A DNA stretch of 64,000 bases. Origin: Desulfobacteraceae bacterium. GTDB taxonomy: Bacteria > Desulfobacterota > Desulfobacteria > Desulfobacterales > UBA5852. The DNA is taken from contig JABZFP010000019.1 in assembly GCA_014237395.1 (NCBI GenBank), positions 1-64,000 on the forward strand, written 5' to 3'. Under the pieces are notes generated by a model. That model saw only the letters and a program-made list of their open reading frames with translations. It ran no database searches and was not told the origin of the DNA. The position numbers and the translations under genes are program-made. The number at the start of each line of letters is the position of its first letter. Position 1 is the first letter of the stretch. Shown piece by piece: positions 53,244 through 61,614 of this stretch.

Positions 53244-54751
53244 TGCGGACAGATTTTTTAGAGATCGGCAACGGAAAGGCCGTTGACCGTGATCGGATTC
53301 CCCACTTGGCGTTTGACGATTTTCGCTCCCAGGCGATGGGGATTGTCGATGGCGGCGGCAAGGTCGTGCAATACTTTGCCTATGAAGATAGTGGCGGCAT
53401 CAAGCTTTTGGCCGTTTTGCGCACGGACCGCCTGCTTGCGGCCGGATGTGATGCCCCTGAGGCGTATCCGGCCATGAGTCTGACCAGTGAACCGTTTCAC
53501 CTGTTCGAGCGCGAACTGGCCGAGCAGTTTGCGATCCGGCCCGAAGGCCACCCCTGGCTGAAAATGGTGCGATACCATCCCAACTATCGCGGCCGGGAGG
53601 ATGTCTTCGGCAACAATTACACTGAAGATATCCCTGGTAACTACGATTATTACGCCGTTGACGGGGAAGAGGTTCACGAAGTGGCCGTGGGGCCGGTGCA
53701 TGCCGGCGTGATCGAACCGGGCCACTTCCGATTCAATTGTATCGGCGAGCGGGTACTGCATCTGGAGATTCAACTGGGCTATCAGCATCGGGGTGTCGAA
53801 CAGCTTTTGATGAATGTCGATGCCCGCCGGCTTCCGATCATTGCCGAAGGCATCGCTGGTGACACCGCTGTGGGTCACGGCCTGTGCTATGCCCAGGCCA
53901 TCGAGGCCTTGACCGACACGACGCCCGACGCCGGGGCACGGATCATTCGAACCATCGGGCTGGAACTGGAACGACTGCAGAACCACGTGGGGGATTTAGG
54001 TGCGTTGAGTGGTGATGTGGCCTTTTTGCCGCCGGCCAACTACTGTGGTCGCATGCGGGGCGACTTTCTTAACATGTCGCTGTGGCTGTGTGGCAACCGG
54101 TTTGGCAAGGGACTTGTGCGACCTGGGGGGGTCAGGTTTCCCATGACCGACGTGGACCGGGAGACCCTTGCCGGCAGATTGGAGGAGCTGAAGCCCCAGG
54201 TGCGCCACACGATGGAACTGCTTTTTGCCACCCCAAGTGTGCGGGCCCGTTTCGAGGAATGCGGTGCCGTTTCCACTGATGACGCCCACAAGCTTGGTTT
54301 GGTGGGGCCGGCGGGGAGGGCCTGCGGCATCGCCTACGATGCCCGGCGCGATTTTCCCACCGAACATTATGCGCAACTGATTATACCTGAAAATGCCAAG
54401 TCTACCGGCGACGTCTACGCACGCGCCCGCACACGTGCCGATGAAGTATTGCAATCCATGGATATGATCGAATCCCTGTTGAAAGACCCGGTGCAAACCC
54501 AATGCGATCTACCATCTGAATTTAAACCGATGTCTTCTGCTATGGTCGTTACGCTGAATGAAGCCTGGCGCGGAGAAGTCTCCCACTGCGTGTTGACCGG
54601 TGCCGATGGGGAAATCGTTCGATACAAAGTCAAGGACCCCTCCTTTCACAACTGGAACGGATTGGCCATGTCGTTGAGAGATACGGGTATTTCCGATTTT
54701 CCTCTAAACAACAAGAGCTACAACCTGTCATACTGCGGATTTGACTTATAG
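53243..54751 (+). CDS. HyfG-like large subunit lacking nickel-binding cysteines
   Basis: 502 residues: a NuoC-like domain (about 1-145, RELAEQFAIRPEGHPWLKMV) fused to a NuoD/hydrogenase-large-subunit domain. VGPVHAGVIEPGHFRF and YQHRGVEQLLMN are clear homologies. Where a group 4 hydrogenase has the RVCGIC-type motif, residues 201-213 read AEGIAGDTAVGHG, and the C-terminal motif DPCxxC is replaced by SYNLSYCGFDL. I find no CxxC anywhere in the protein, so it cannot bind a NiFe site. It therefore resembles Ehr and complex I large subunits. Its reaction is unknown: ferredoxin- or quinone-linked electron transfer is likely. Confidence 0.9.
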   Translation: MRTDFLEIGNGKAVDRDRIPHLAFDDFRSQAMGIVDGGGKVVQYFAYEDSGGIKLLAVLRTDRLLAAGCDAPEAYPAMSLTSEPFHLFERELAEQFAIRPEGHPWLKMVRYHPNYRGREDVFGNNYTEDIPGNYDYYAVDGEEVHEVAVGPVHAGVIEPGHFRFNCIGERVLHLEIQLGYQHRGVEQLLMNVDARRLPIIAEGIAGDTAVGHGLCYAQAIEALTDTTPDAGARIIRTIGLELERLQNHVGDLGALSGDVAFLPPANYCGRMRGDFLNMSLWLCGNRFGKGLVRPGGVRFPMTDVDRETLAGRLEELKPQVRHTMELLFATPSVRARFEECGAVSTDDAHKLGLVGPAGRACGIAYDARRDFPTEHYAQLIIPENAKSTGDVYARARTRADEVLQSMDMIESLLKDPVQTQCDLPSEFKPMSSAMVVTLNEAWRGEVSHCVLTGADGEIVRYKVKDPSFHNWNGLAMSLRDTGISDFPLNNKSYNLSYCGFDL

Positions 54752-54782
54752 AATCACGTAAGCTGTGAGAAAATAAACCGTC

Positions 54783-55526
54783 ATGATAAAAACGCTTCAA
54801 AATCGATTTGAGCAAGGCTACCGTACCTCCCGCTATCCCAAGGAGCCGATTCAACTGCCGGAGCGCTACCGCGGGCGGCCACAAATTGTCCCGGATGCTC
54901 CCGCCGAACTGGCTGCCCACTGTGCGGCCGCCTGTCCTCAGGAGGCCATAGACGCTGACAGCAAGCGTATCGACATGGGGCGTTGTGTGTTCTGCGGCAC
55001 TTGCGAGCGTTTGTCGGAAGGGCGTTTTGTGAAATTCACGCAGGATTTTGAAATCGCGACCGCCCAAAAAGAACACCTGATTACCGACGGGTCTCTACCG
55101 GCACTGGCGGATCATGCCAAACAACACTTTAAAAAACTGTTTGGGCGTTCGCTTCAGCTGCGGCAGGTTTCGGCGGCGGGCTGCAATTCCTGTGAAGCGG
55201 ATCTGAACGTGTTGGCGACACCTTTTTTCGACCTGGCGCGCTTTGGCATCAATTTTGTGGCATCACCGCGCCACGCGGACGCTATTGTCGTGACAGGTCC
55301 GATTTCCCGAAATATGAAAACGGCTCTGCTGCAGACCTATGAGGCCGTGCCGGCTCCCAAGGCGGTCATTGCCGTCGGCAGTTGTACCCTGTCGGGGGGA
55401 CCGTTTCGGGGCAGTCCGGAAATCACGGAAGGGCTCGATCAGTTGCTTCCCGTTGACTTGTTTATTCCGGGATGTCCGCCTCATCCGCTGACTAACTTGC
55501 ACGCTTTTTTATCTTTTTTCAAATAA
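54783..55526 (+). CDS. Ferredoxin fused to NuoB/HyfI-like small subunit
   Basis: 247 residues. Residues 30-80 correspond to HyfH: C47 and C51 (CP) and C68-C71-C74, then Ser78 where the second motif's last Cys should be. So only one complete [4Fe-4S] site remains (C68, C71, C74 plus C51); the other lacks three of four ligands. Residues 125-245 are a NuoB/HyfI domain with C134 and C137 (GCNSCE), C201 (GSC) and C231 (PGCPP), a complete set for the proximal cluster. This is a HyfH-HyfI fusion. Electrons would run from the single cluster to the proximal one beside the large subunit. ATG 54783 has a weak ribosome site. Confidence 0.88.
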   Translation: MIKTLQNRFEQGYRTSRYPKEPIQLPERYRGRPQIVPDAPAELAAHCAAACPQEAIDADSKRIDMGRCVFCGTCERLSEGRFVKFTQDFEIATAQKEHLITDGSLPALADHAKQHFKKLFGRSLQLRQVSAAGCNSCEADLNVLATPFFDLARFGINFVASPRHADAIVVTGPISRNMKTALLQTYEAVPAPKAVIAVGSCTLSGGPFRGSPEITEGLDQLLPVDLFIPGCPPHPLTNLHAFLSFFK

Positions 55527-55538
55527 CGGAGGGTTCCC

Positions 55539-56102
55539 ATGAAAAATTTCACCGTATTAGATCTGATGGTCCCCCTTTCCGAGTATGCCGTCGTATCTGA
55601 AGATGCCACTTTGTACGAAGCCATCCTGGCGCTCGAGAAAGCGCAAGAGGATTTCGACCAGACGCGTTATCGGCATAGGGCCATACTGGTATGCGATCAG
55701 GAAAAAGAGATTGTGGGCAAACTCAGCCAACTGGATGTCCTGAAAGCGCTGGAGCCCAAATACAGCGAACTATTGACGGACGGGGCCACACGGCACCTGG
55801 GATTCAGCACCAAATATATTCAGGGCATGCTGGAGCAGTTTTCACTCTGGTCCGGCCCAATGACCGATATTTGCCGCAAAGGCATCGACCGCAAGGTCAA
55901 AGATTTCATGTACGCACCATCCGCCGGGGAATACATCCAACAGGACGCCTCCCTGGACATCGCGATTCACCAGTTGATCGTCGGTTGCCACCAATCGCTG
56001 CTGGTGAAAAATGATCATGGTGAGATTGTCGGCATCCTGAGGCTTACCGACGTGTTTGCGGCGGTGTTCCACAAACTGAAAGAATGTAAATTAGACGAAT
56101 AG
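55539..56102 (+). CDS. CBS-domain pair protein (second copy)
   Basis: 187 residues. Two CBS-like units (DLMVPLSEYAVVSEDATLYE near residue 8; DFMYAPSAGEYIQQDASLDI near 126, GILRLTDVFAAVFHKL near 165). It is a paralogue of the protein at 46016, sharing DLMVPLSEYA, LALEKAQEDFDQTRYRHRAI and GILRLTDVFAAVF. The two flank the membrane complex, one at each end, in the same direction. GGAGGG stands before ATG 55539. It lies 12 bases after the small subunit and 57 bases before the anion transporter, so it could respond to nucleotide levels and act on either. Confidence 0.87.
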   Translation: MKNFTVLDLMVPLSEYAVVSEDATLYEAILALEKAQEDFDQTRYRHRAILVCDQEKEIVGKLSQLDVLKALEPKYSELLTDGATRHLGFSTKYIQGMLEQFSLWSGPMTDICRKGIDRKVKDFMYAPSAGEYIQQDASLDIAIHQLIVGCHQSLLVKNDHGEIVGILRLTDVFAAVFHKLKECKLDE

Positions 56103-56159
56103 GTCGATCTGCACAGAATCGATCAAAAATACTGTAATCTGACTGAGGAGGAATGTAAG

Positions 56160-57626
56160 ATGAGCGACGGTGTGGCTGGCACCCCAAGCCAGATTAACTG
56201 GAAAAGGCTGGTTTTCCTTTTTTCGGGAATCATCCTGTTTGTGGTCGTCTATTACTCGCCGACATGGCCGGATGCCATCGACCCGATGGGCAAACACTTT
56301 GAGCTGAGCCGGGAGGGCAAGGGGGCTTTGGCGGTCTTCCTGTTGGCCGGCACCTGGTGGGTATTTGAGGTGGTGCCGATCGGGGTCACGAGTCTGGCCA
56401 TCGGGGTGTTGCAGGCCCTGTTTCTGATCCGGCCGGCCAAGGTGGCCTTCAAGGACTTCATGGACCCATCGGTCATGTTTATTTTCGCTTCCATTGTGAT
56501 CGGTCTTGTCTTCACCAAAACCGGGTTGACGCGCCGCCTGGCCTATAAAATGCTGGCCATTGTGGGCGAGAAAACCAGCATGATATATTTAGGGTGCTTT
56601 GTCGTGACCGCGGCGCTCACCCATATCATGGCCCACACCGCGGTGGCGGCCACCATTTACCCCCTGTTGCTGGCGATCTATTCGCTCTACGGAGAGGGCG
56701 ACAAGCCGACCAAATTCGGCAAGGGGTTGTTCATCGGTATGGCCTATGTGGCCGGCGCCGGCAGCATTGTTACGCTGCTGGGAGCGGCCCGCGGGGCGGT
56801 GGCCCTGGGTTTTTACACCGATATCGTGGGTGAAACGATTTCGTTTTTCAAACTAACCTACTACATGTTCCCGATCGGATGGTTGATGACCTTCCTGTTG
56901 TGGGGCTTTTTCATGATTTTTTTCAAACCGGAAAAGGCCACCATTCCGGGTTTACGAGAGAAAGCCAAACGCCTCTACGCGGAACTGGGGCCCCTGACAC
57001 GCAAAGAAATCGTGGCCACCACGATCGTGTTGAGCTGCATTTTGGTCATGTCCCTGCGCTCCTTTGTACCGATACTTAAACCGGTGGACAAAACCGGGAT
57101 TATCCTGATTTCAACCATCCTGTTTTTTATCACGGGCATTCTGGATATTGACGATCTGGAGTCGGTGCCCTGGAACATTATTTTGCTTTTCGCGGGTGCC
57201 ATGAGCATCGGGTTCTGTCTCTGGGAAACCGGGGCCGCCAAGTGGCTCGCAGTGAACTGGCTGGGGATGTTTCAGGAGGCTAACTGGTTTGTTTTCACCA
57301 TGAGCATCGCTTTTTTCGTCATGATGATGACCAACTTCATTATGAACGTGGCCGCGATTGCCATTTCATTGCCGGTGGCCTTTGTCATTGCCCCGTATCT
57401 GGGCGTGGCGGCCGAAGTCATCCTGTTTGCCGCACTGGTCACCGCGGGTATGCCCTTCCTGCTGTTGGTAGGAGCGGCGCCCAATGCGATTGCCTATGAC
57501 TCTAAACAATTTACGACGGGAGAATTTTTTCTTTACGGCATACCGGCCAGCATCATCCTCATGGTGGTGGTGGGCTTTGCCGTGTATGTTCTCTGGCCGT
57601 TGATGGGCATGTCGGTGACGCTGTAA
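56160..57626 (+). CDS. SLC13/DASS-family sodium:anion symporter
   Basis: 488 residues, about 12 membrane segments, no long cytosolic domain. FLLAGTWWVFEVVPIGVTSLAIGVLQAL near residue 60, FMDPSVMFIFASIVIGLVFTKTGLTRRLAYKM, VAGAGSIVTLLGAARGAVALGF and MMMTNFIMNVAAIAISLPVA fit the divalent anion:Na+ symporter family; the SNT-like (SxT) substrate motif is not obvious in the first repeat. Likely substrates are sulfate or dicarboxylates. GAGGAGG precedes ATG 56160. Last gene of the cluster; a strong intrinsic terminator follows at 57676. Confidence 0.88.
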   Translation: MSDGVAGTPSQINWKRLVFLFSGIILFVVVYYSPTWPDAIDPMGKHFELSREGKGALAVFLLAGTWWVFEVVPIGVTSLAIGVLQALFLIRPAKVAFKDFMDPSVMFIFASIVIGLVFTKTGLTRRLAYKMLAIVGEKTSMIYLGCFVVTAALTHIMAHTAVAATIYPLLLAIYSLYGEGDKPTKFGKGLFIGMAYVAGAGSIVTLLGAARGAVALGFYTDIVGETISFFKLTYYMFPIGWLMTFLLWGFFMIFFKPEKATIPGLREKAKRLYAELGPLTRKEIVATTIVLSCILVMSLRSFVPILKPVDKTGIILISTILFFITGILDIDDLESVPWNIILLFAGAMSIGFCLWETGAAKWLAVNWLGMFQEANWFVFTMSIAFFVMMMTNFIMNVAAIAISLPVAFVIAPYLGVAAEVILFAALVTAGMPFLLLVGAAPNAIAYDSKQFTTGEFFLYGIPASIILMVVVGFAVYVLWPLMGMSVTL

Positions 57627-57675
57627 TAAGAGGCAGATTCACATTGATTTGATCTTTGCCCGTTTTGATCCAAAA

Positions 57676-57705
57676 GGGCTCCGGCTTGTCGCCGGAGCCC
57701 TTTTT
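57676..57705 (+). terminator. Intrinsic terminator of the Ehr/SLC13 cluster
   Basis: GGGCTCCGGC (57676-57685) pairs with GCCGGAGCCC (57691-57700) over a 5-base loop, followed by TTTTT (57701-57705). It is 50 bases after the transporter stop and closes the cluster that begins at 46016. Confidence 0.9.
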
Positions 57706-57812
57706 CTATTCCTGTGAAACACCAGGGACGGGATCGCTTACCATCAGCGCAATGGCCGGGGGGGCGCCAAGCATGATTCAACGAAATGGCATCTTCATCA
57801 GAACCGCGCTGT

Positions 57813-58520
57813 TCAGGCCTCCCCGAGATTGCTGGCGGCAAATTCCCAGTTGACCAGATGATCAAGAAAGGCTTCGATGTATTTGTCACGCTGATTTTGG
57901 TAGTCCAGATAATAGGCATGCTCCCAGACATCCAGGACCAGCAGCGGTTGCATGCCTTGTACACTTGGCGCCACGGCGTTGGCGGTATCCATCACGGCGA
58001 GTTGGCTCTCGTTGCGCACCAGCCAGGTCCAGCCGCTGGCAAACCTTCCACGGGCCGTATCCATAAATGCCTCGCGGAAGGATTTGGTGCTGCCGAATGA
58101 CGTGGTCAGCCATTCTTCCATCAGGCCCTGTGGCGCGCCGCCGCCACCGGGTTTCATGCTGTTCCAGTAGAAGGTATGGTTGAACACCTGGGCGGCATTG
58201 TTAAAGATCGCACTTTGGTCACACGCTTTCGGCTGAAAGGATTCACGCATTATCTCGGCCAGGCTGAGGTTTTCCAGTCGCGTATCGGTTACCAGGCGGT
58301 TGGCATTGCTGACATAGCCCTTGTGATGTTTGCCGTAATGGAAACGGAGGGTTTCCTCGGATAGATAAGGCTCCAGGGCATCCAGCTTGTAGGGAAGGGC
58401 CGGCAGGCGAATGGGATGGGACATGCTTTTCTGATCGCGGGAGCAGCCCCAGCCCGTCACTTCCAGCGCGGCCAGTGCGCCGACACTCAACGACCATTTC
58501 AGAAATGTTCTTCGCTCCAT
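57813..58520 (-). CDS. sodB: Superoxide dismutase [Fe/Mn], exported (Tat-type signal)
   Basis: 235 residues. MERRTFLKWSLSVGALAALE is a twin-arginine-type signal (RRTFLK), with Cys37-like WGCSR that could be a lipoprotein site, although the lipobox is imperfect. The SOD fold carries the metal ligands His in LRFHYGKHHKGY and FNHTFYWN, and Asp/His in LDVWEHAYYLDY. GGGG before the first domain end and DVWEHAYY are typical of Fe/Mn enzymes. ATG 58520 has AAGGAGG 5 bases away. Metal preference is not decided. It is the second exported SOD of the window, after NiSOD. Confidence 0.9.
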   Translation of the reverse strand: MERRTFLKWSLSVGALAALEVTGWGCSRDQKSMSHPIRLPALPYKLDALEPYLSEETLRFHYGKHHKGYVSNANRLVTDTRLENLSLAEIMRESFQPKACDQSAIFNNAAQVFNHTFYWNSMKPGGGGAPQGLMEEWLTTSFGSTKSFREAFMDTARGRFASGWTWLVRNESQLAVMDTANAVAPSVQGMQPLLVLDVWEHAYYLDYQNQRDKYIEAFLDHLVNWEFAASNLGEA

Positions 58521-58618
58521 CATAACCTCCTTGTGGCATTTCCGGTTATTCGGACAGCGGCATGATCGGAAAAGATGTCCCATTTCGTACCGCAAACGCC
58601 GTATCGAAGAAGACGCCA

Positions 58619-59026
58619 CTACGTTGTTTCGACCGGCAGGGCGGGCCTCACTTTCAAGACGATTTCCTTGCGGATCTGAACCGTGCCGGGTTTGGCCCCG
58701 CGTGGTTTGGTGACGTAGCGTGCCCGTGTGGCAGAAACAGGTACGACACCGCCCTGACGCGCTTTGCTATGGTAGGCGGCAATGGCGGCTGCCATTTTGA
58801 GGATATTTCTGTCCGGTTCCTGGCCCGACGGTACCCGCAGGATGACATGGCTGCCGGGCAACCCCCGAACATGGAACCACCAGTCATTGGGCGCGGCCAT
58901 GCGCAAACTCAAATGATCATTGTCCGCGTCATTACGGCCGGCGAGTACGATCCAGTCGGGTGGCACCGTATATTCAAAAACGCGCGGCGGCGCTGGCCTT
59001 CGCTCCGATGGGATTTGTTGGGTCAT
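58619..59026 (-). CDS. Stand-alone NFACT-R (DUF814) domain protein
   Basis: 135 residues. NDADNDHLSLRMAAPNDWWFHVRGLPGSHVILR and ARQGGVVPVSATRARYVTKPRGAKPGTV match the NFACT-R/DUF814 domain, which in RqcH/Rqc2 proteins binds RNA or tRNA near a stalled ribosome. Here it is alone, without NFACT-N, coiled coil or HhH, so a separate quality-control or RNA-binding role is likely. ATG 59026 has no strong ribosome site. It lies between the SOD and MltF-like genes. Confidence 0.82.
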   Translation of the reverse strand: MTQQIPSERRPAPPRVFEYTVPPDWIVLAGRNDADNDHLSLRMAAPNDWWFHVRGLPGSHVILRVPSGQEPDRNILKMAAAIAAYHSKARQGGVVPVSATRARYVTKPRGAKPGTVQIRKEIVLKVRPALPVETT

Positions 59027-59146
59027 AGGCTTGGATCCGGATCAAGGGAAAATACCGATAAATTCGTACGGGGTGATCGAAAAAATTCAAAAATAATGGA
59101 AAACGGATCTGATTTCAATAGATTAAAAAGTTGAGGATGATGCCGG

Positions 59147-60973
59147 TCAGCGACGGGCGATCTCAGGCGCTTGGGGTGTTTCGGGGCTGTGTCCGGATTT
59201 GAGGGCTTCAATATGCTGAGCTTTAAGACATTCCAGCGTGTGGCCTAAACTGTAGGCGAGATAGTATTTTTGAATGTTGGATACGTACCGGACGGTTTCC
59301 GACCCAATCAAGCGCATGGCGGCGATTTCCGTATGACGAAACCATTTATTGGGATCATAGCCAAGCTTGGCGGCCAAAAGGCGGCATCGCTGGATCCTGT
59401 TGGGTCCGGCATTATACGCCGCGAGAATAAGGCAGATGCGGTCGTGGGGGAGAATGGCGGGGTCGGCAAAATAGATATCCCGCAACAGGGCCAGATATTT
59501 CGAACCGGCGTGGACATTTCGCTCCGGATTGTCAAGATCGCGAATACCGATACTGGCATCATTGGCGGTGGTGGGCATTACCTGCATCAGTCCGATGGCG
59601 CCTGCCGGTGACAGGCGGTTGTGATTCATCTGGGATTCCTGATAGGCGACCGCGGCAAGCAGCATCCAATCGAAGCTATACCGTGCGCCGTATTTCCGGA
59701 AGAGGGGGACAAAACGAGAAAATTTAGCACGGTCGGTCAGGGCCTGCGGATGACTGATCCATTTCGTCTCCTTGAAGTACTGGCGGTAGTAGATGTTGCC
59801 GAAATGAGAGCCCCGTCGGCGATTCAAAAGAAATTGGTTCAAACTCGCTTTAAGCTCCGGGTTGTTTCGGCGGACCATCCAGGCTATAGGCGTGTGCGCA
59901 CTGATTTCCGGAAGTTCGTGAATGGTGATATTCGGAAACATTTCGGCCCAGATGTGGGCAATATGGCTTTCAACGATGCTGAGTTCGATGATTCCCGCGT
60001 TGATCAATTCCAGAATATCTTCGCTGCTGAGGATCGTATGACTTTCGGCCTGCTGCATGGGCGGTAAATTGCGGATGAGCAGACGGGCGTTAATGCGACG
60101 CAGCGTCTTGCTTGATTCCCACCCGGGTTGAATGTGGATTCGGCGATTGCTCAGATCCTCAATGCGGTTAATCGGCGGTGTTCGCGAATGGGAGACCAAC
60201 ACTTCGCTGACGCTTCCCAAGTAGGGTATCGTAAAGTCCACCTTTGATTTACTTTCCGGCGTCATGCGTGTTCCTGCAGCAACGATATCGCCTAATCCGG
60301 CCTTGAGACTCGGGATGAGCAGGTTTTCGGGGATAGGAATAAATTCGATAACAGTGGGCAGTTTGCCATAGACGGGCTTTTGATTAAGAAAGGCTTCATA
60401 ATCTTTCAGCAGGCGATATTCAAATCCGTAACTTTGTCCGCGGGAGATGAAGTATGTCGATGGCGCATAGGTGGTCAGCACGCGTATCGTTCGACGACGC
60501 AGCATTTCGGGTAGATCGCCACGGTGTGGCGCATGCACCCGCGAGAGTTGGGGTACGACGGTGAAGAGAGCATTCTGGTTGTAATGGTAGTCCAGCTTAC
60601 AGAATTCTTCGCTGAGCGAGACACGGGCATCGTGTTGTTTTTCCAGGGACGCGGCCCAGACATTTTCCATGTAGTGGGAGTAGGGTTCAAGCAGAGGGGC
60701 ATAAGCGTAGCCCAGGGCCTGGGCCTCTTCGCGCTGCGTTGCATCTTTGTCAAAAATGGCCGCCCAGTTGCCACCGAAAAAATCGGCGCGAATCCATTCT
60801 CCGGGTTCAATGATGCTGTTGACGTCGGATTCAATGCTCCGTGACGACATTACCGCTACGGGCGTACTGACGGTGCGAAGATATCCCCAGGGTTGCGCTG
60901 ACACCATCGGGGGAACGGCCAGGATTGAAAGGGCAACCATCAGGACAGAATATATTCGCGCAATTTGGACCAT
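59147..60973 (-). CDS. mltF: MltF-like membrane-bound lytic murein transglycosylase
   Basis: 608 residues. Signal peptide at the start (MVQIARIYSVLMVALSILAV), then a periplasmic solute-binding-like domain (SBP_bac_3; about 160-400, AGLGDIVAAGTRMTPESKSKVDFTIPYLG) and a C-terminal SLT lytic transglycosylase (AAVAYQESQMNHNRLSPAGAIGLMQVMP, catalytic Glu in YQES; LAAYNAGPNRIQR). The combination is MltF: it cleaves peptidoglycan glycosidic bonds. An additional N-terminal stretch of about 140 residues before the binding domain is longer than in E. coli MltF (518). ATG 60973 is used; GTG 60979 is possible. Confidence 0.9.
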   Translation of the reverse strand: MVQIARIYSVLMVALSILAVPPMVSAQPWGYLRTVSTPVAVMSSRSIESDVNSIIEPGEWIRADFFGGNWAAIFDKDATQREEAQALGYAYAPLLEPYSHYMENVWAASLEKQHDARVSLSEEFCKLDYHYNQNALFTVVPQLSRVHAPHRGDLPEMLRRRTIRVLTTYAPSTYFISRGQSYGFEYRLLKDYEAFLNQKPVYGKLPTVIEFIPIPENLLIPSLKAGLGDIVAAGTRMTPESKSKVDFTIPYLGSVSEVLVSHSRTPPINRIEDLSNRRIHIQPGWESSKTLRRINARLLIRNLPPMQQAESHTILSSEDILELINAGIIELSIVESHIAHIWAEMFPNITIHELPEISAHTPIAWMVRRNNPELKASLNQFLLNRRRGSHFGNIYYRQYFKETKWISHPQALTDRAKFSRFVPLFRKYGARYSFDWMLLAAVAYQESQMNHNRLSPAGAIGLMQVMPTTANDASIGIRDLDNPERNVHAGSKYLALLRDIYFADPAILPHDRICLILAAYNAGPNRIQRCRLLAAKLGYDPNKWFRHTEIAAMRLIGSETVRYVSNIQKYYLAYSLGHTLECLKAQHIEALKSGHSPETPQAPEIARR

Positions 60974-61314
60974 AGGCACTGCATTTCGTTATGAGAAGAC
61001 GTCAGTCAAAAAATGCAGACATTCGAAAAAGAACATCGTTGATATCGGGTATCAGTAACAAAATAATCCCTGACCAGTAGAAGGGTCAAGCCGAAAGGCG
61101 AGGAACCTCCTTATTTCTGATGTGCTTGCGTTTGCAGCGTATTGTCGTTATCGGCCTGTCGGGCCTGAAAGTTGAATAGAATCCGGTAGATCGCTGAAAA
61201 ACAGCGCGGCTGATTACCTGAAGAATATTTATAAAATAATGCTTAACATTATAAAATATGGAAAATTTAGCGATCCGCCAAAAATACATGTCAGGGAATT
61301 GAGCCAAAAAGATC
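60974..61314. other. Intergenic region
   Basis: 341 bases between divergent genes, fairly A/T-rich near 61200-61290. No gene, terminator or consensus promoter that I can support. Confidence 0.4.
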
Positions 61315-61614
61315 ATGGCCATTATGATGCGAAACAACGAAAGCGAAGTAGAAGTCGCAATGATCGAAGTAATTCAAGAACATTTGAAAGAGATGTCGCC
61401 CGGACTGCGCGGGATTTTTCAGTGTGGACGGGTGGATCCGGAATGCGTTTCAGCCACCCTTAAGGTCAGACCGGAATTCTCTACCGTGAGGGATATCCTG
61501 AAAGGAAGTCTTATTCCGTTGCCTTATAAGGCAATGCGATGGCTTACGCCGCGTACGGTGATGGTTTCAAGTCCTTTGATGAAGGCGCGGGTCAATCGCG
61601 CATCCGTGGGATGA
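61315..61614 (+). CDS. Possible small protein, unknown function
   Basis: 99-codon frame (MAIMMRNNESEVEVAMIEVI and on). Codon use in the first 70 codons looks protein-like, with a predicted helix and two Cys (FQCGRVDPEC). But the last 30 codons run antisense through the end of the radical SAM gene, there is no good ribosome site, and no family is recognised. ATG 61327 is an alternative start. Treat as tentative. Confidence 0.35.
   Translation: MAIMMRNNESEVEVAMIEVIQEHLKEMSPGLRGIFQCGRVDPECVSATLKVRPEFSTVRDILKGSLIPLPYKAMRWLTPRTVMVSSPLMKARVNRASVG

Noticed and set aside
53243..54751. Calling the complex a group 4 [NiFe] hydrogenase
   Set aside because: The large subunit lacks both nickel-binding CxxC motifs, and no maturation genes (hyp) are in the window.
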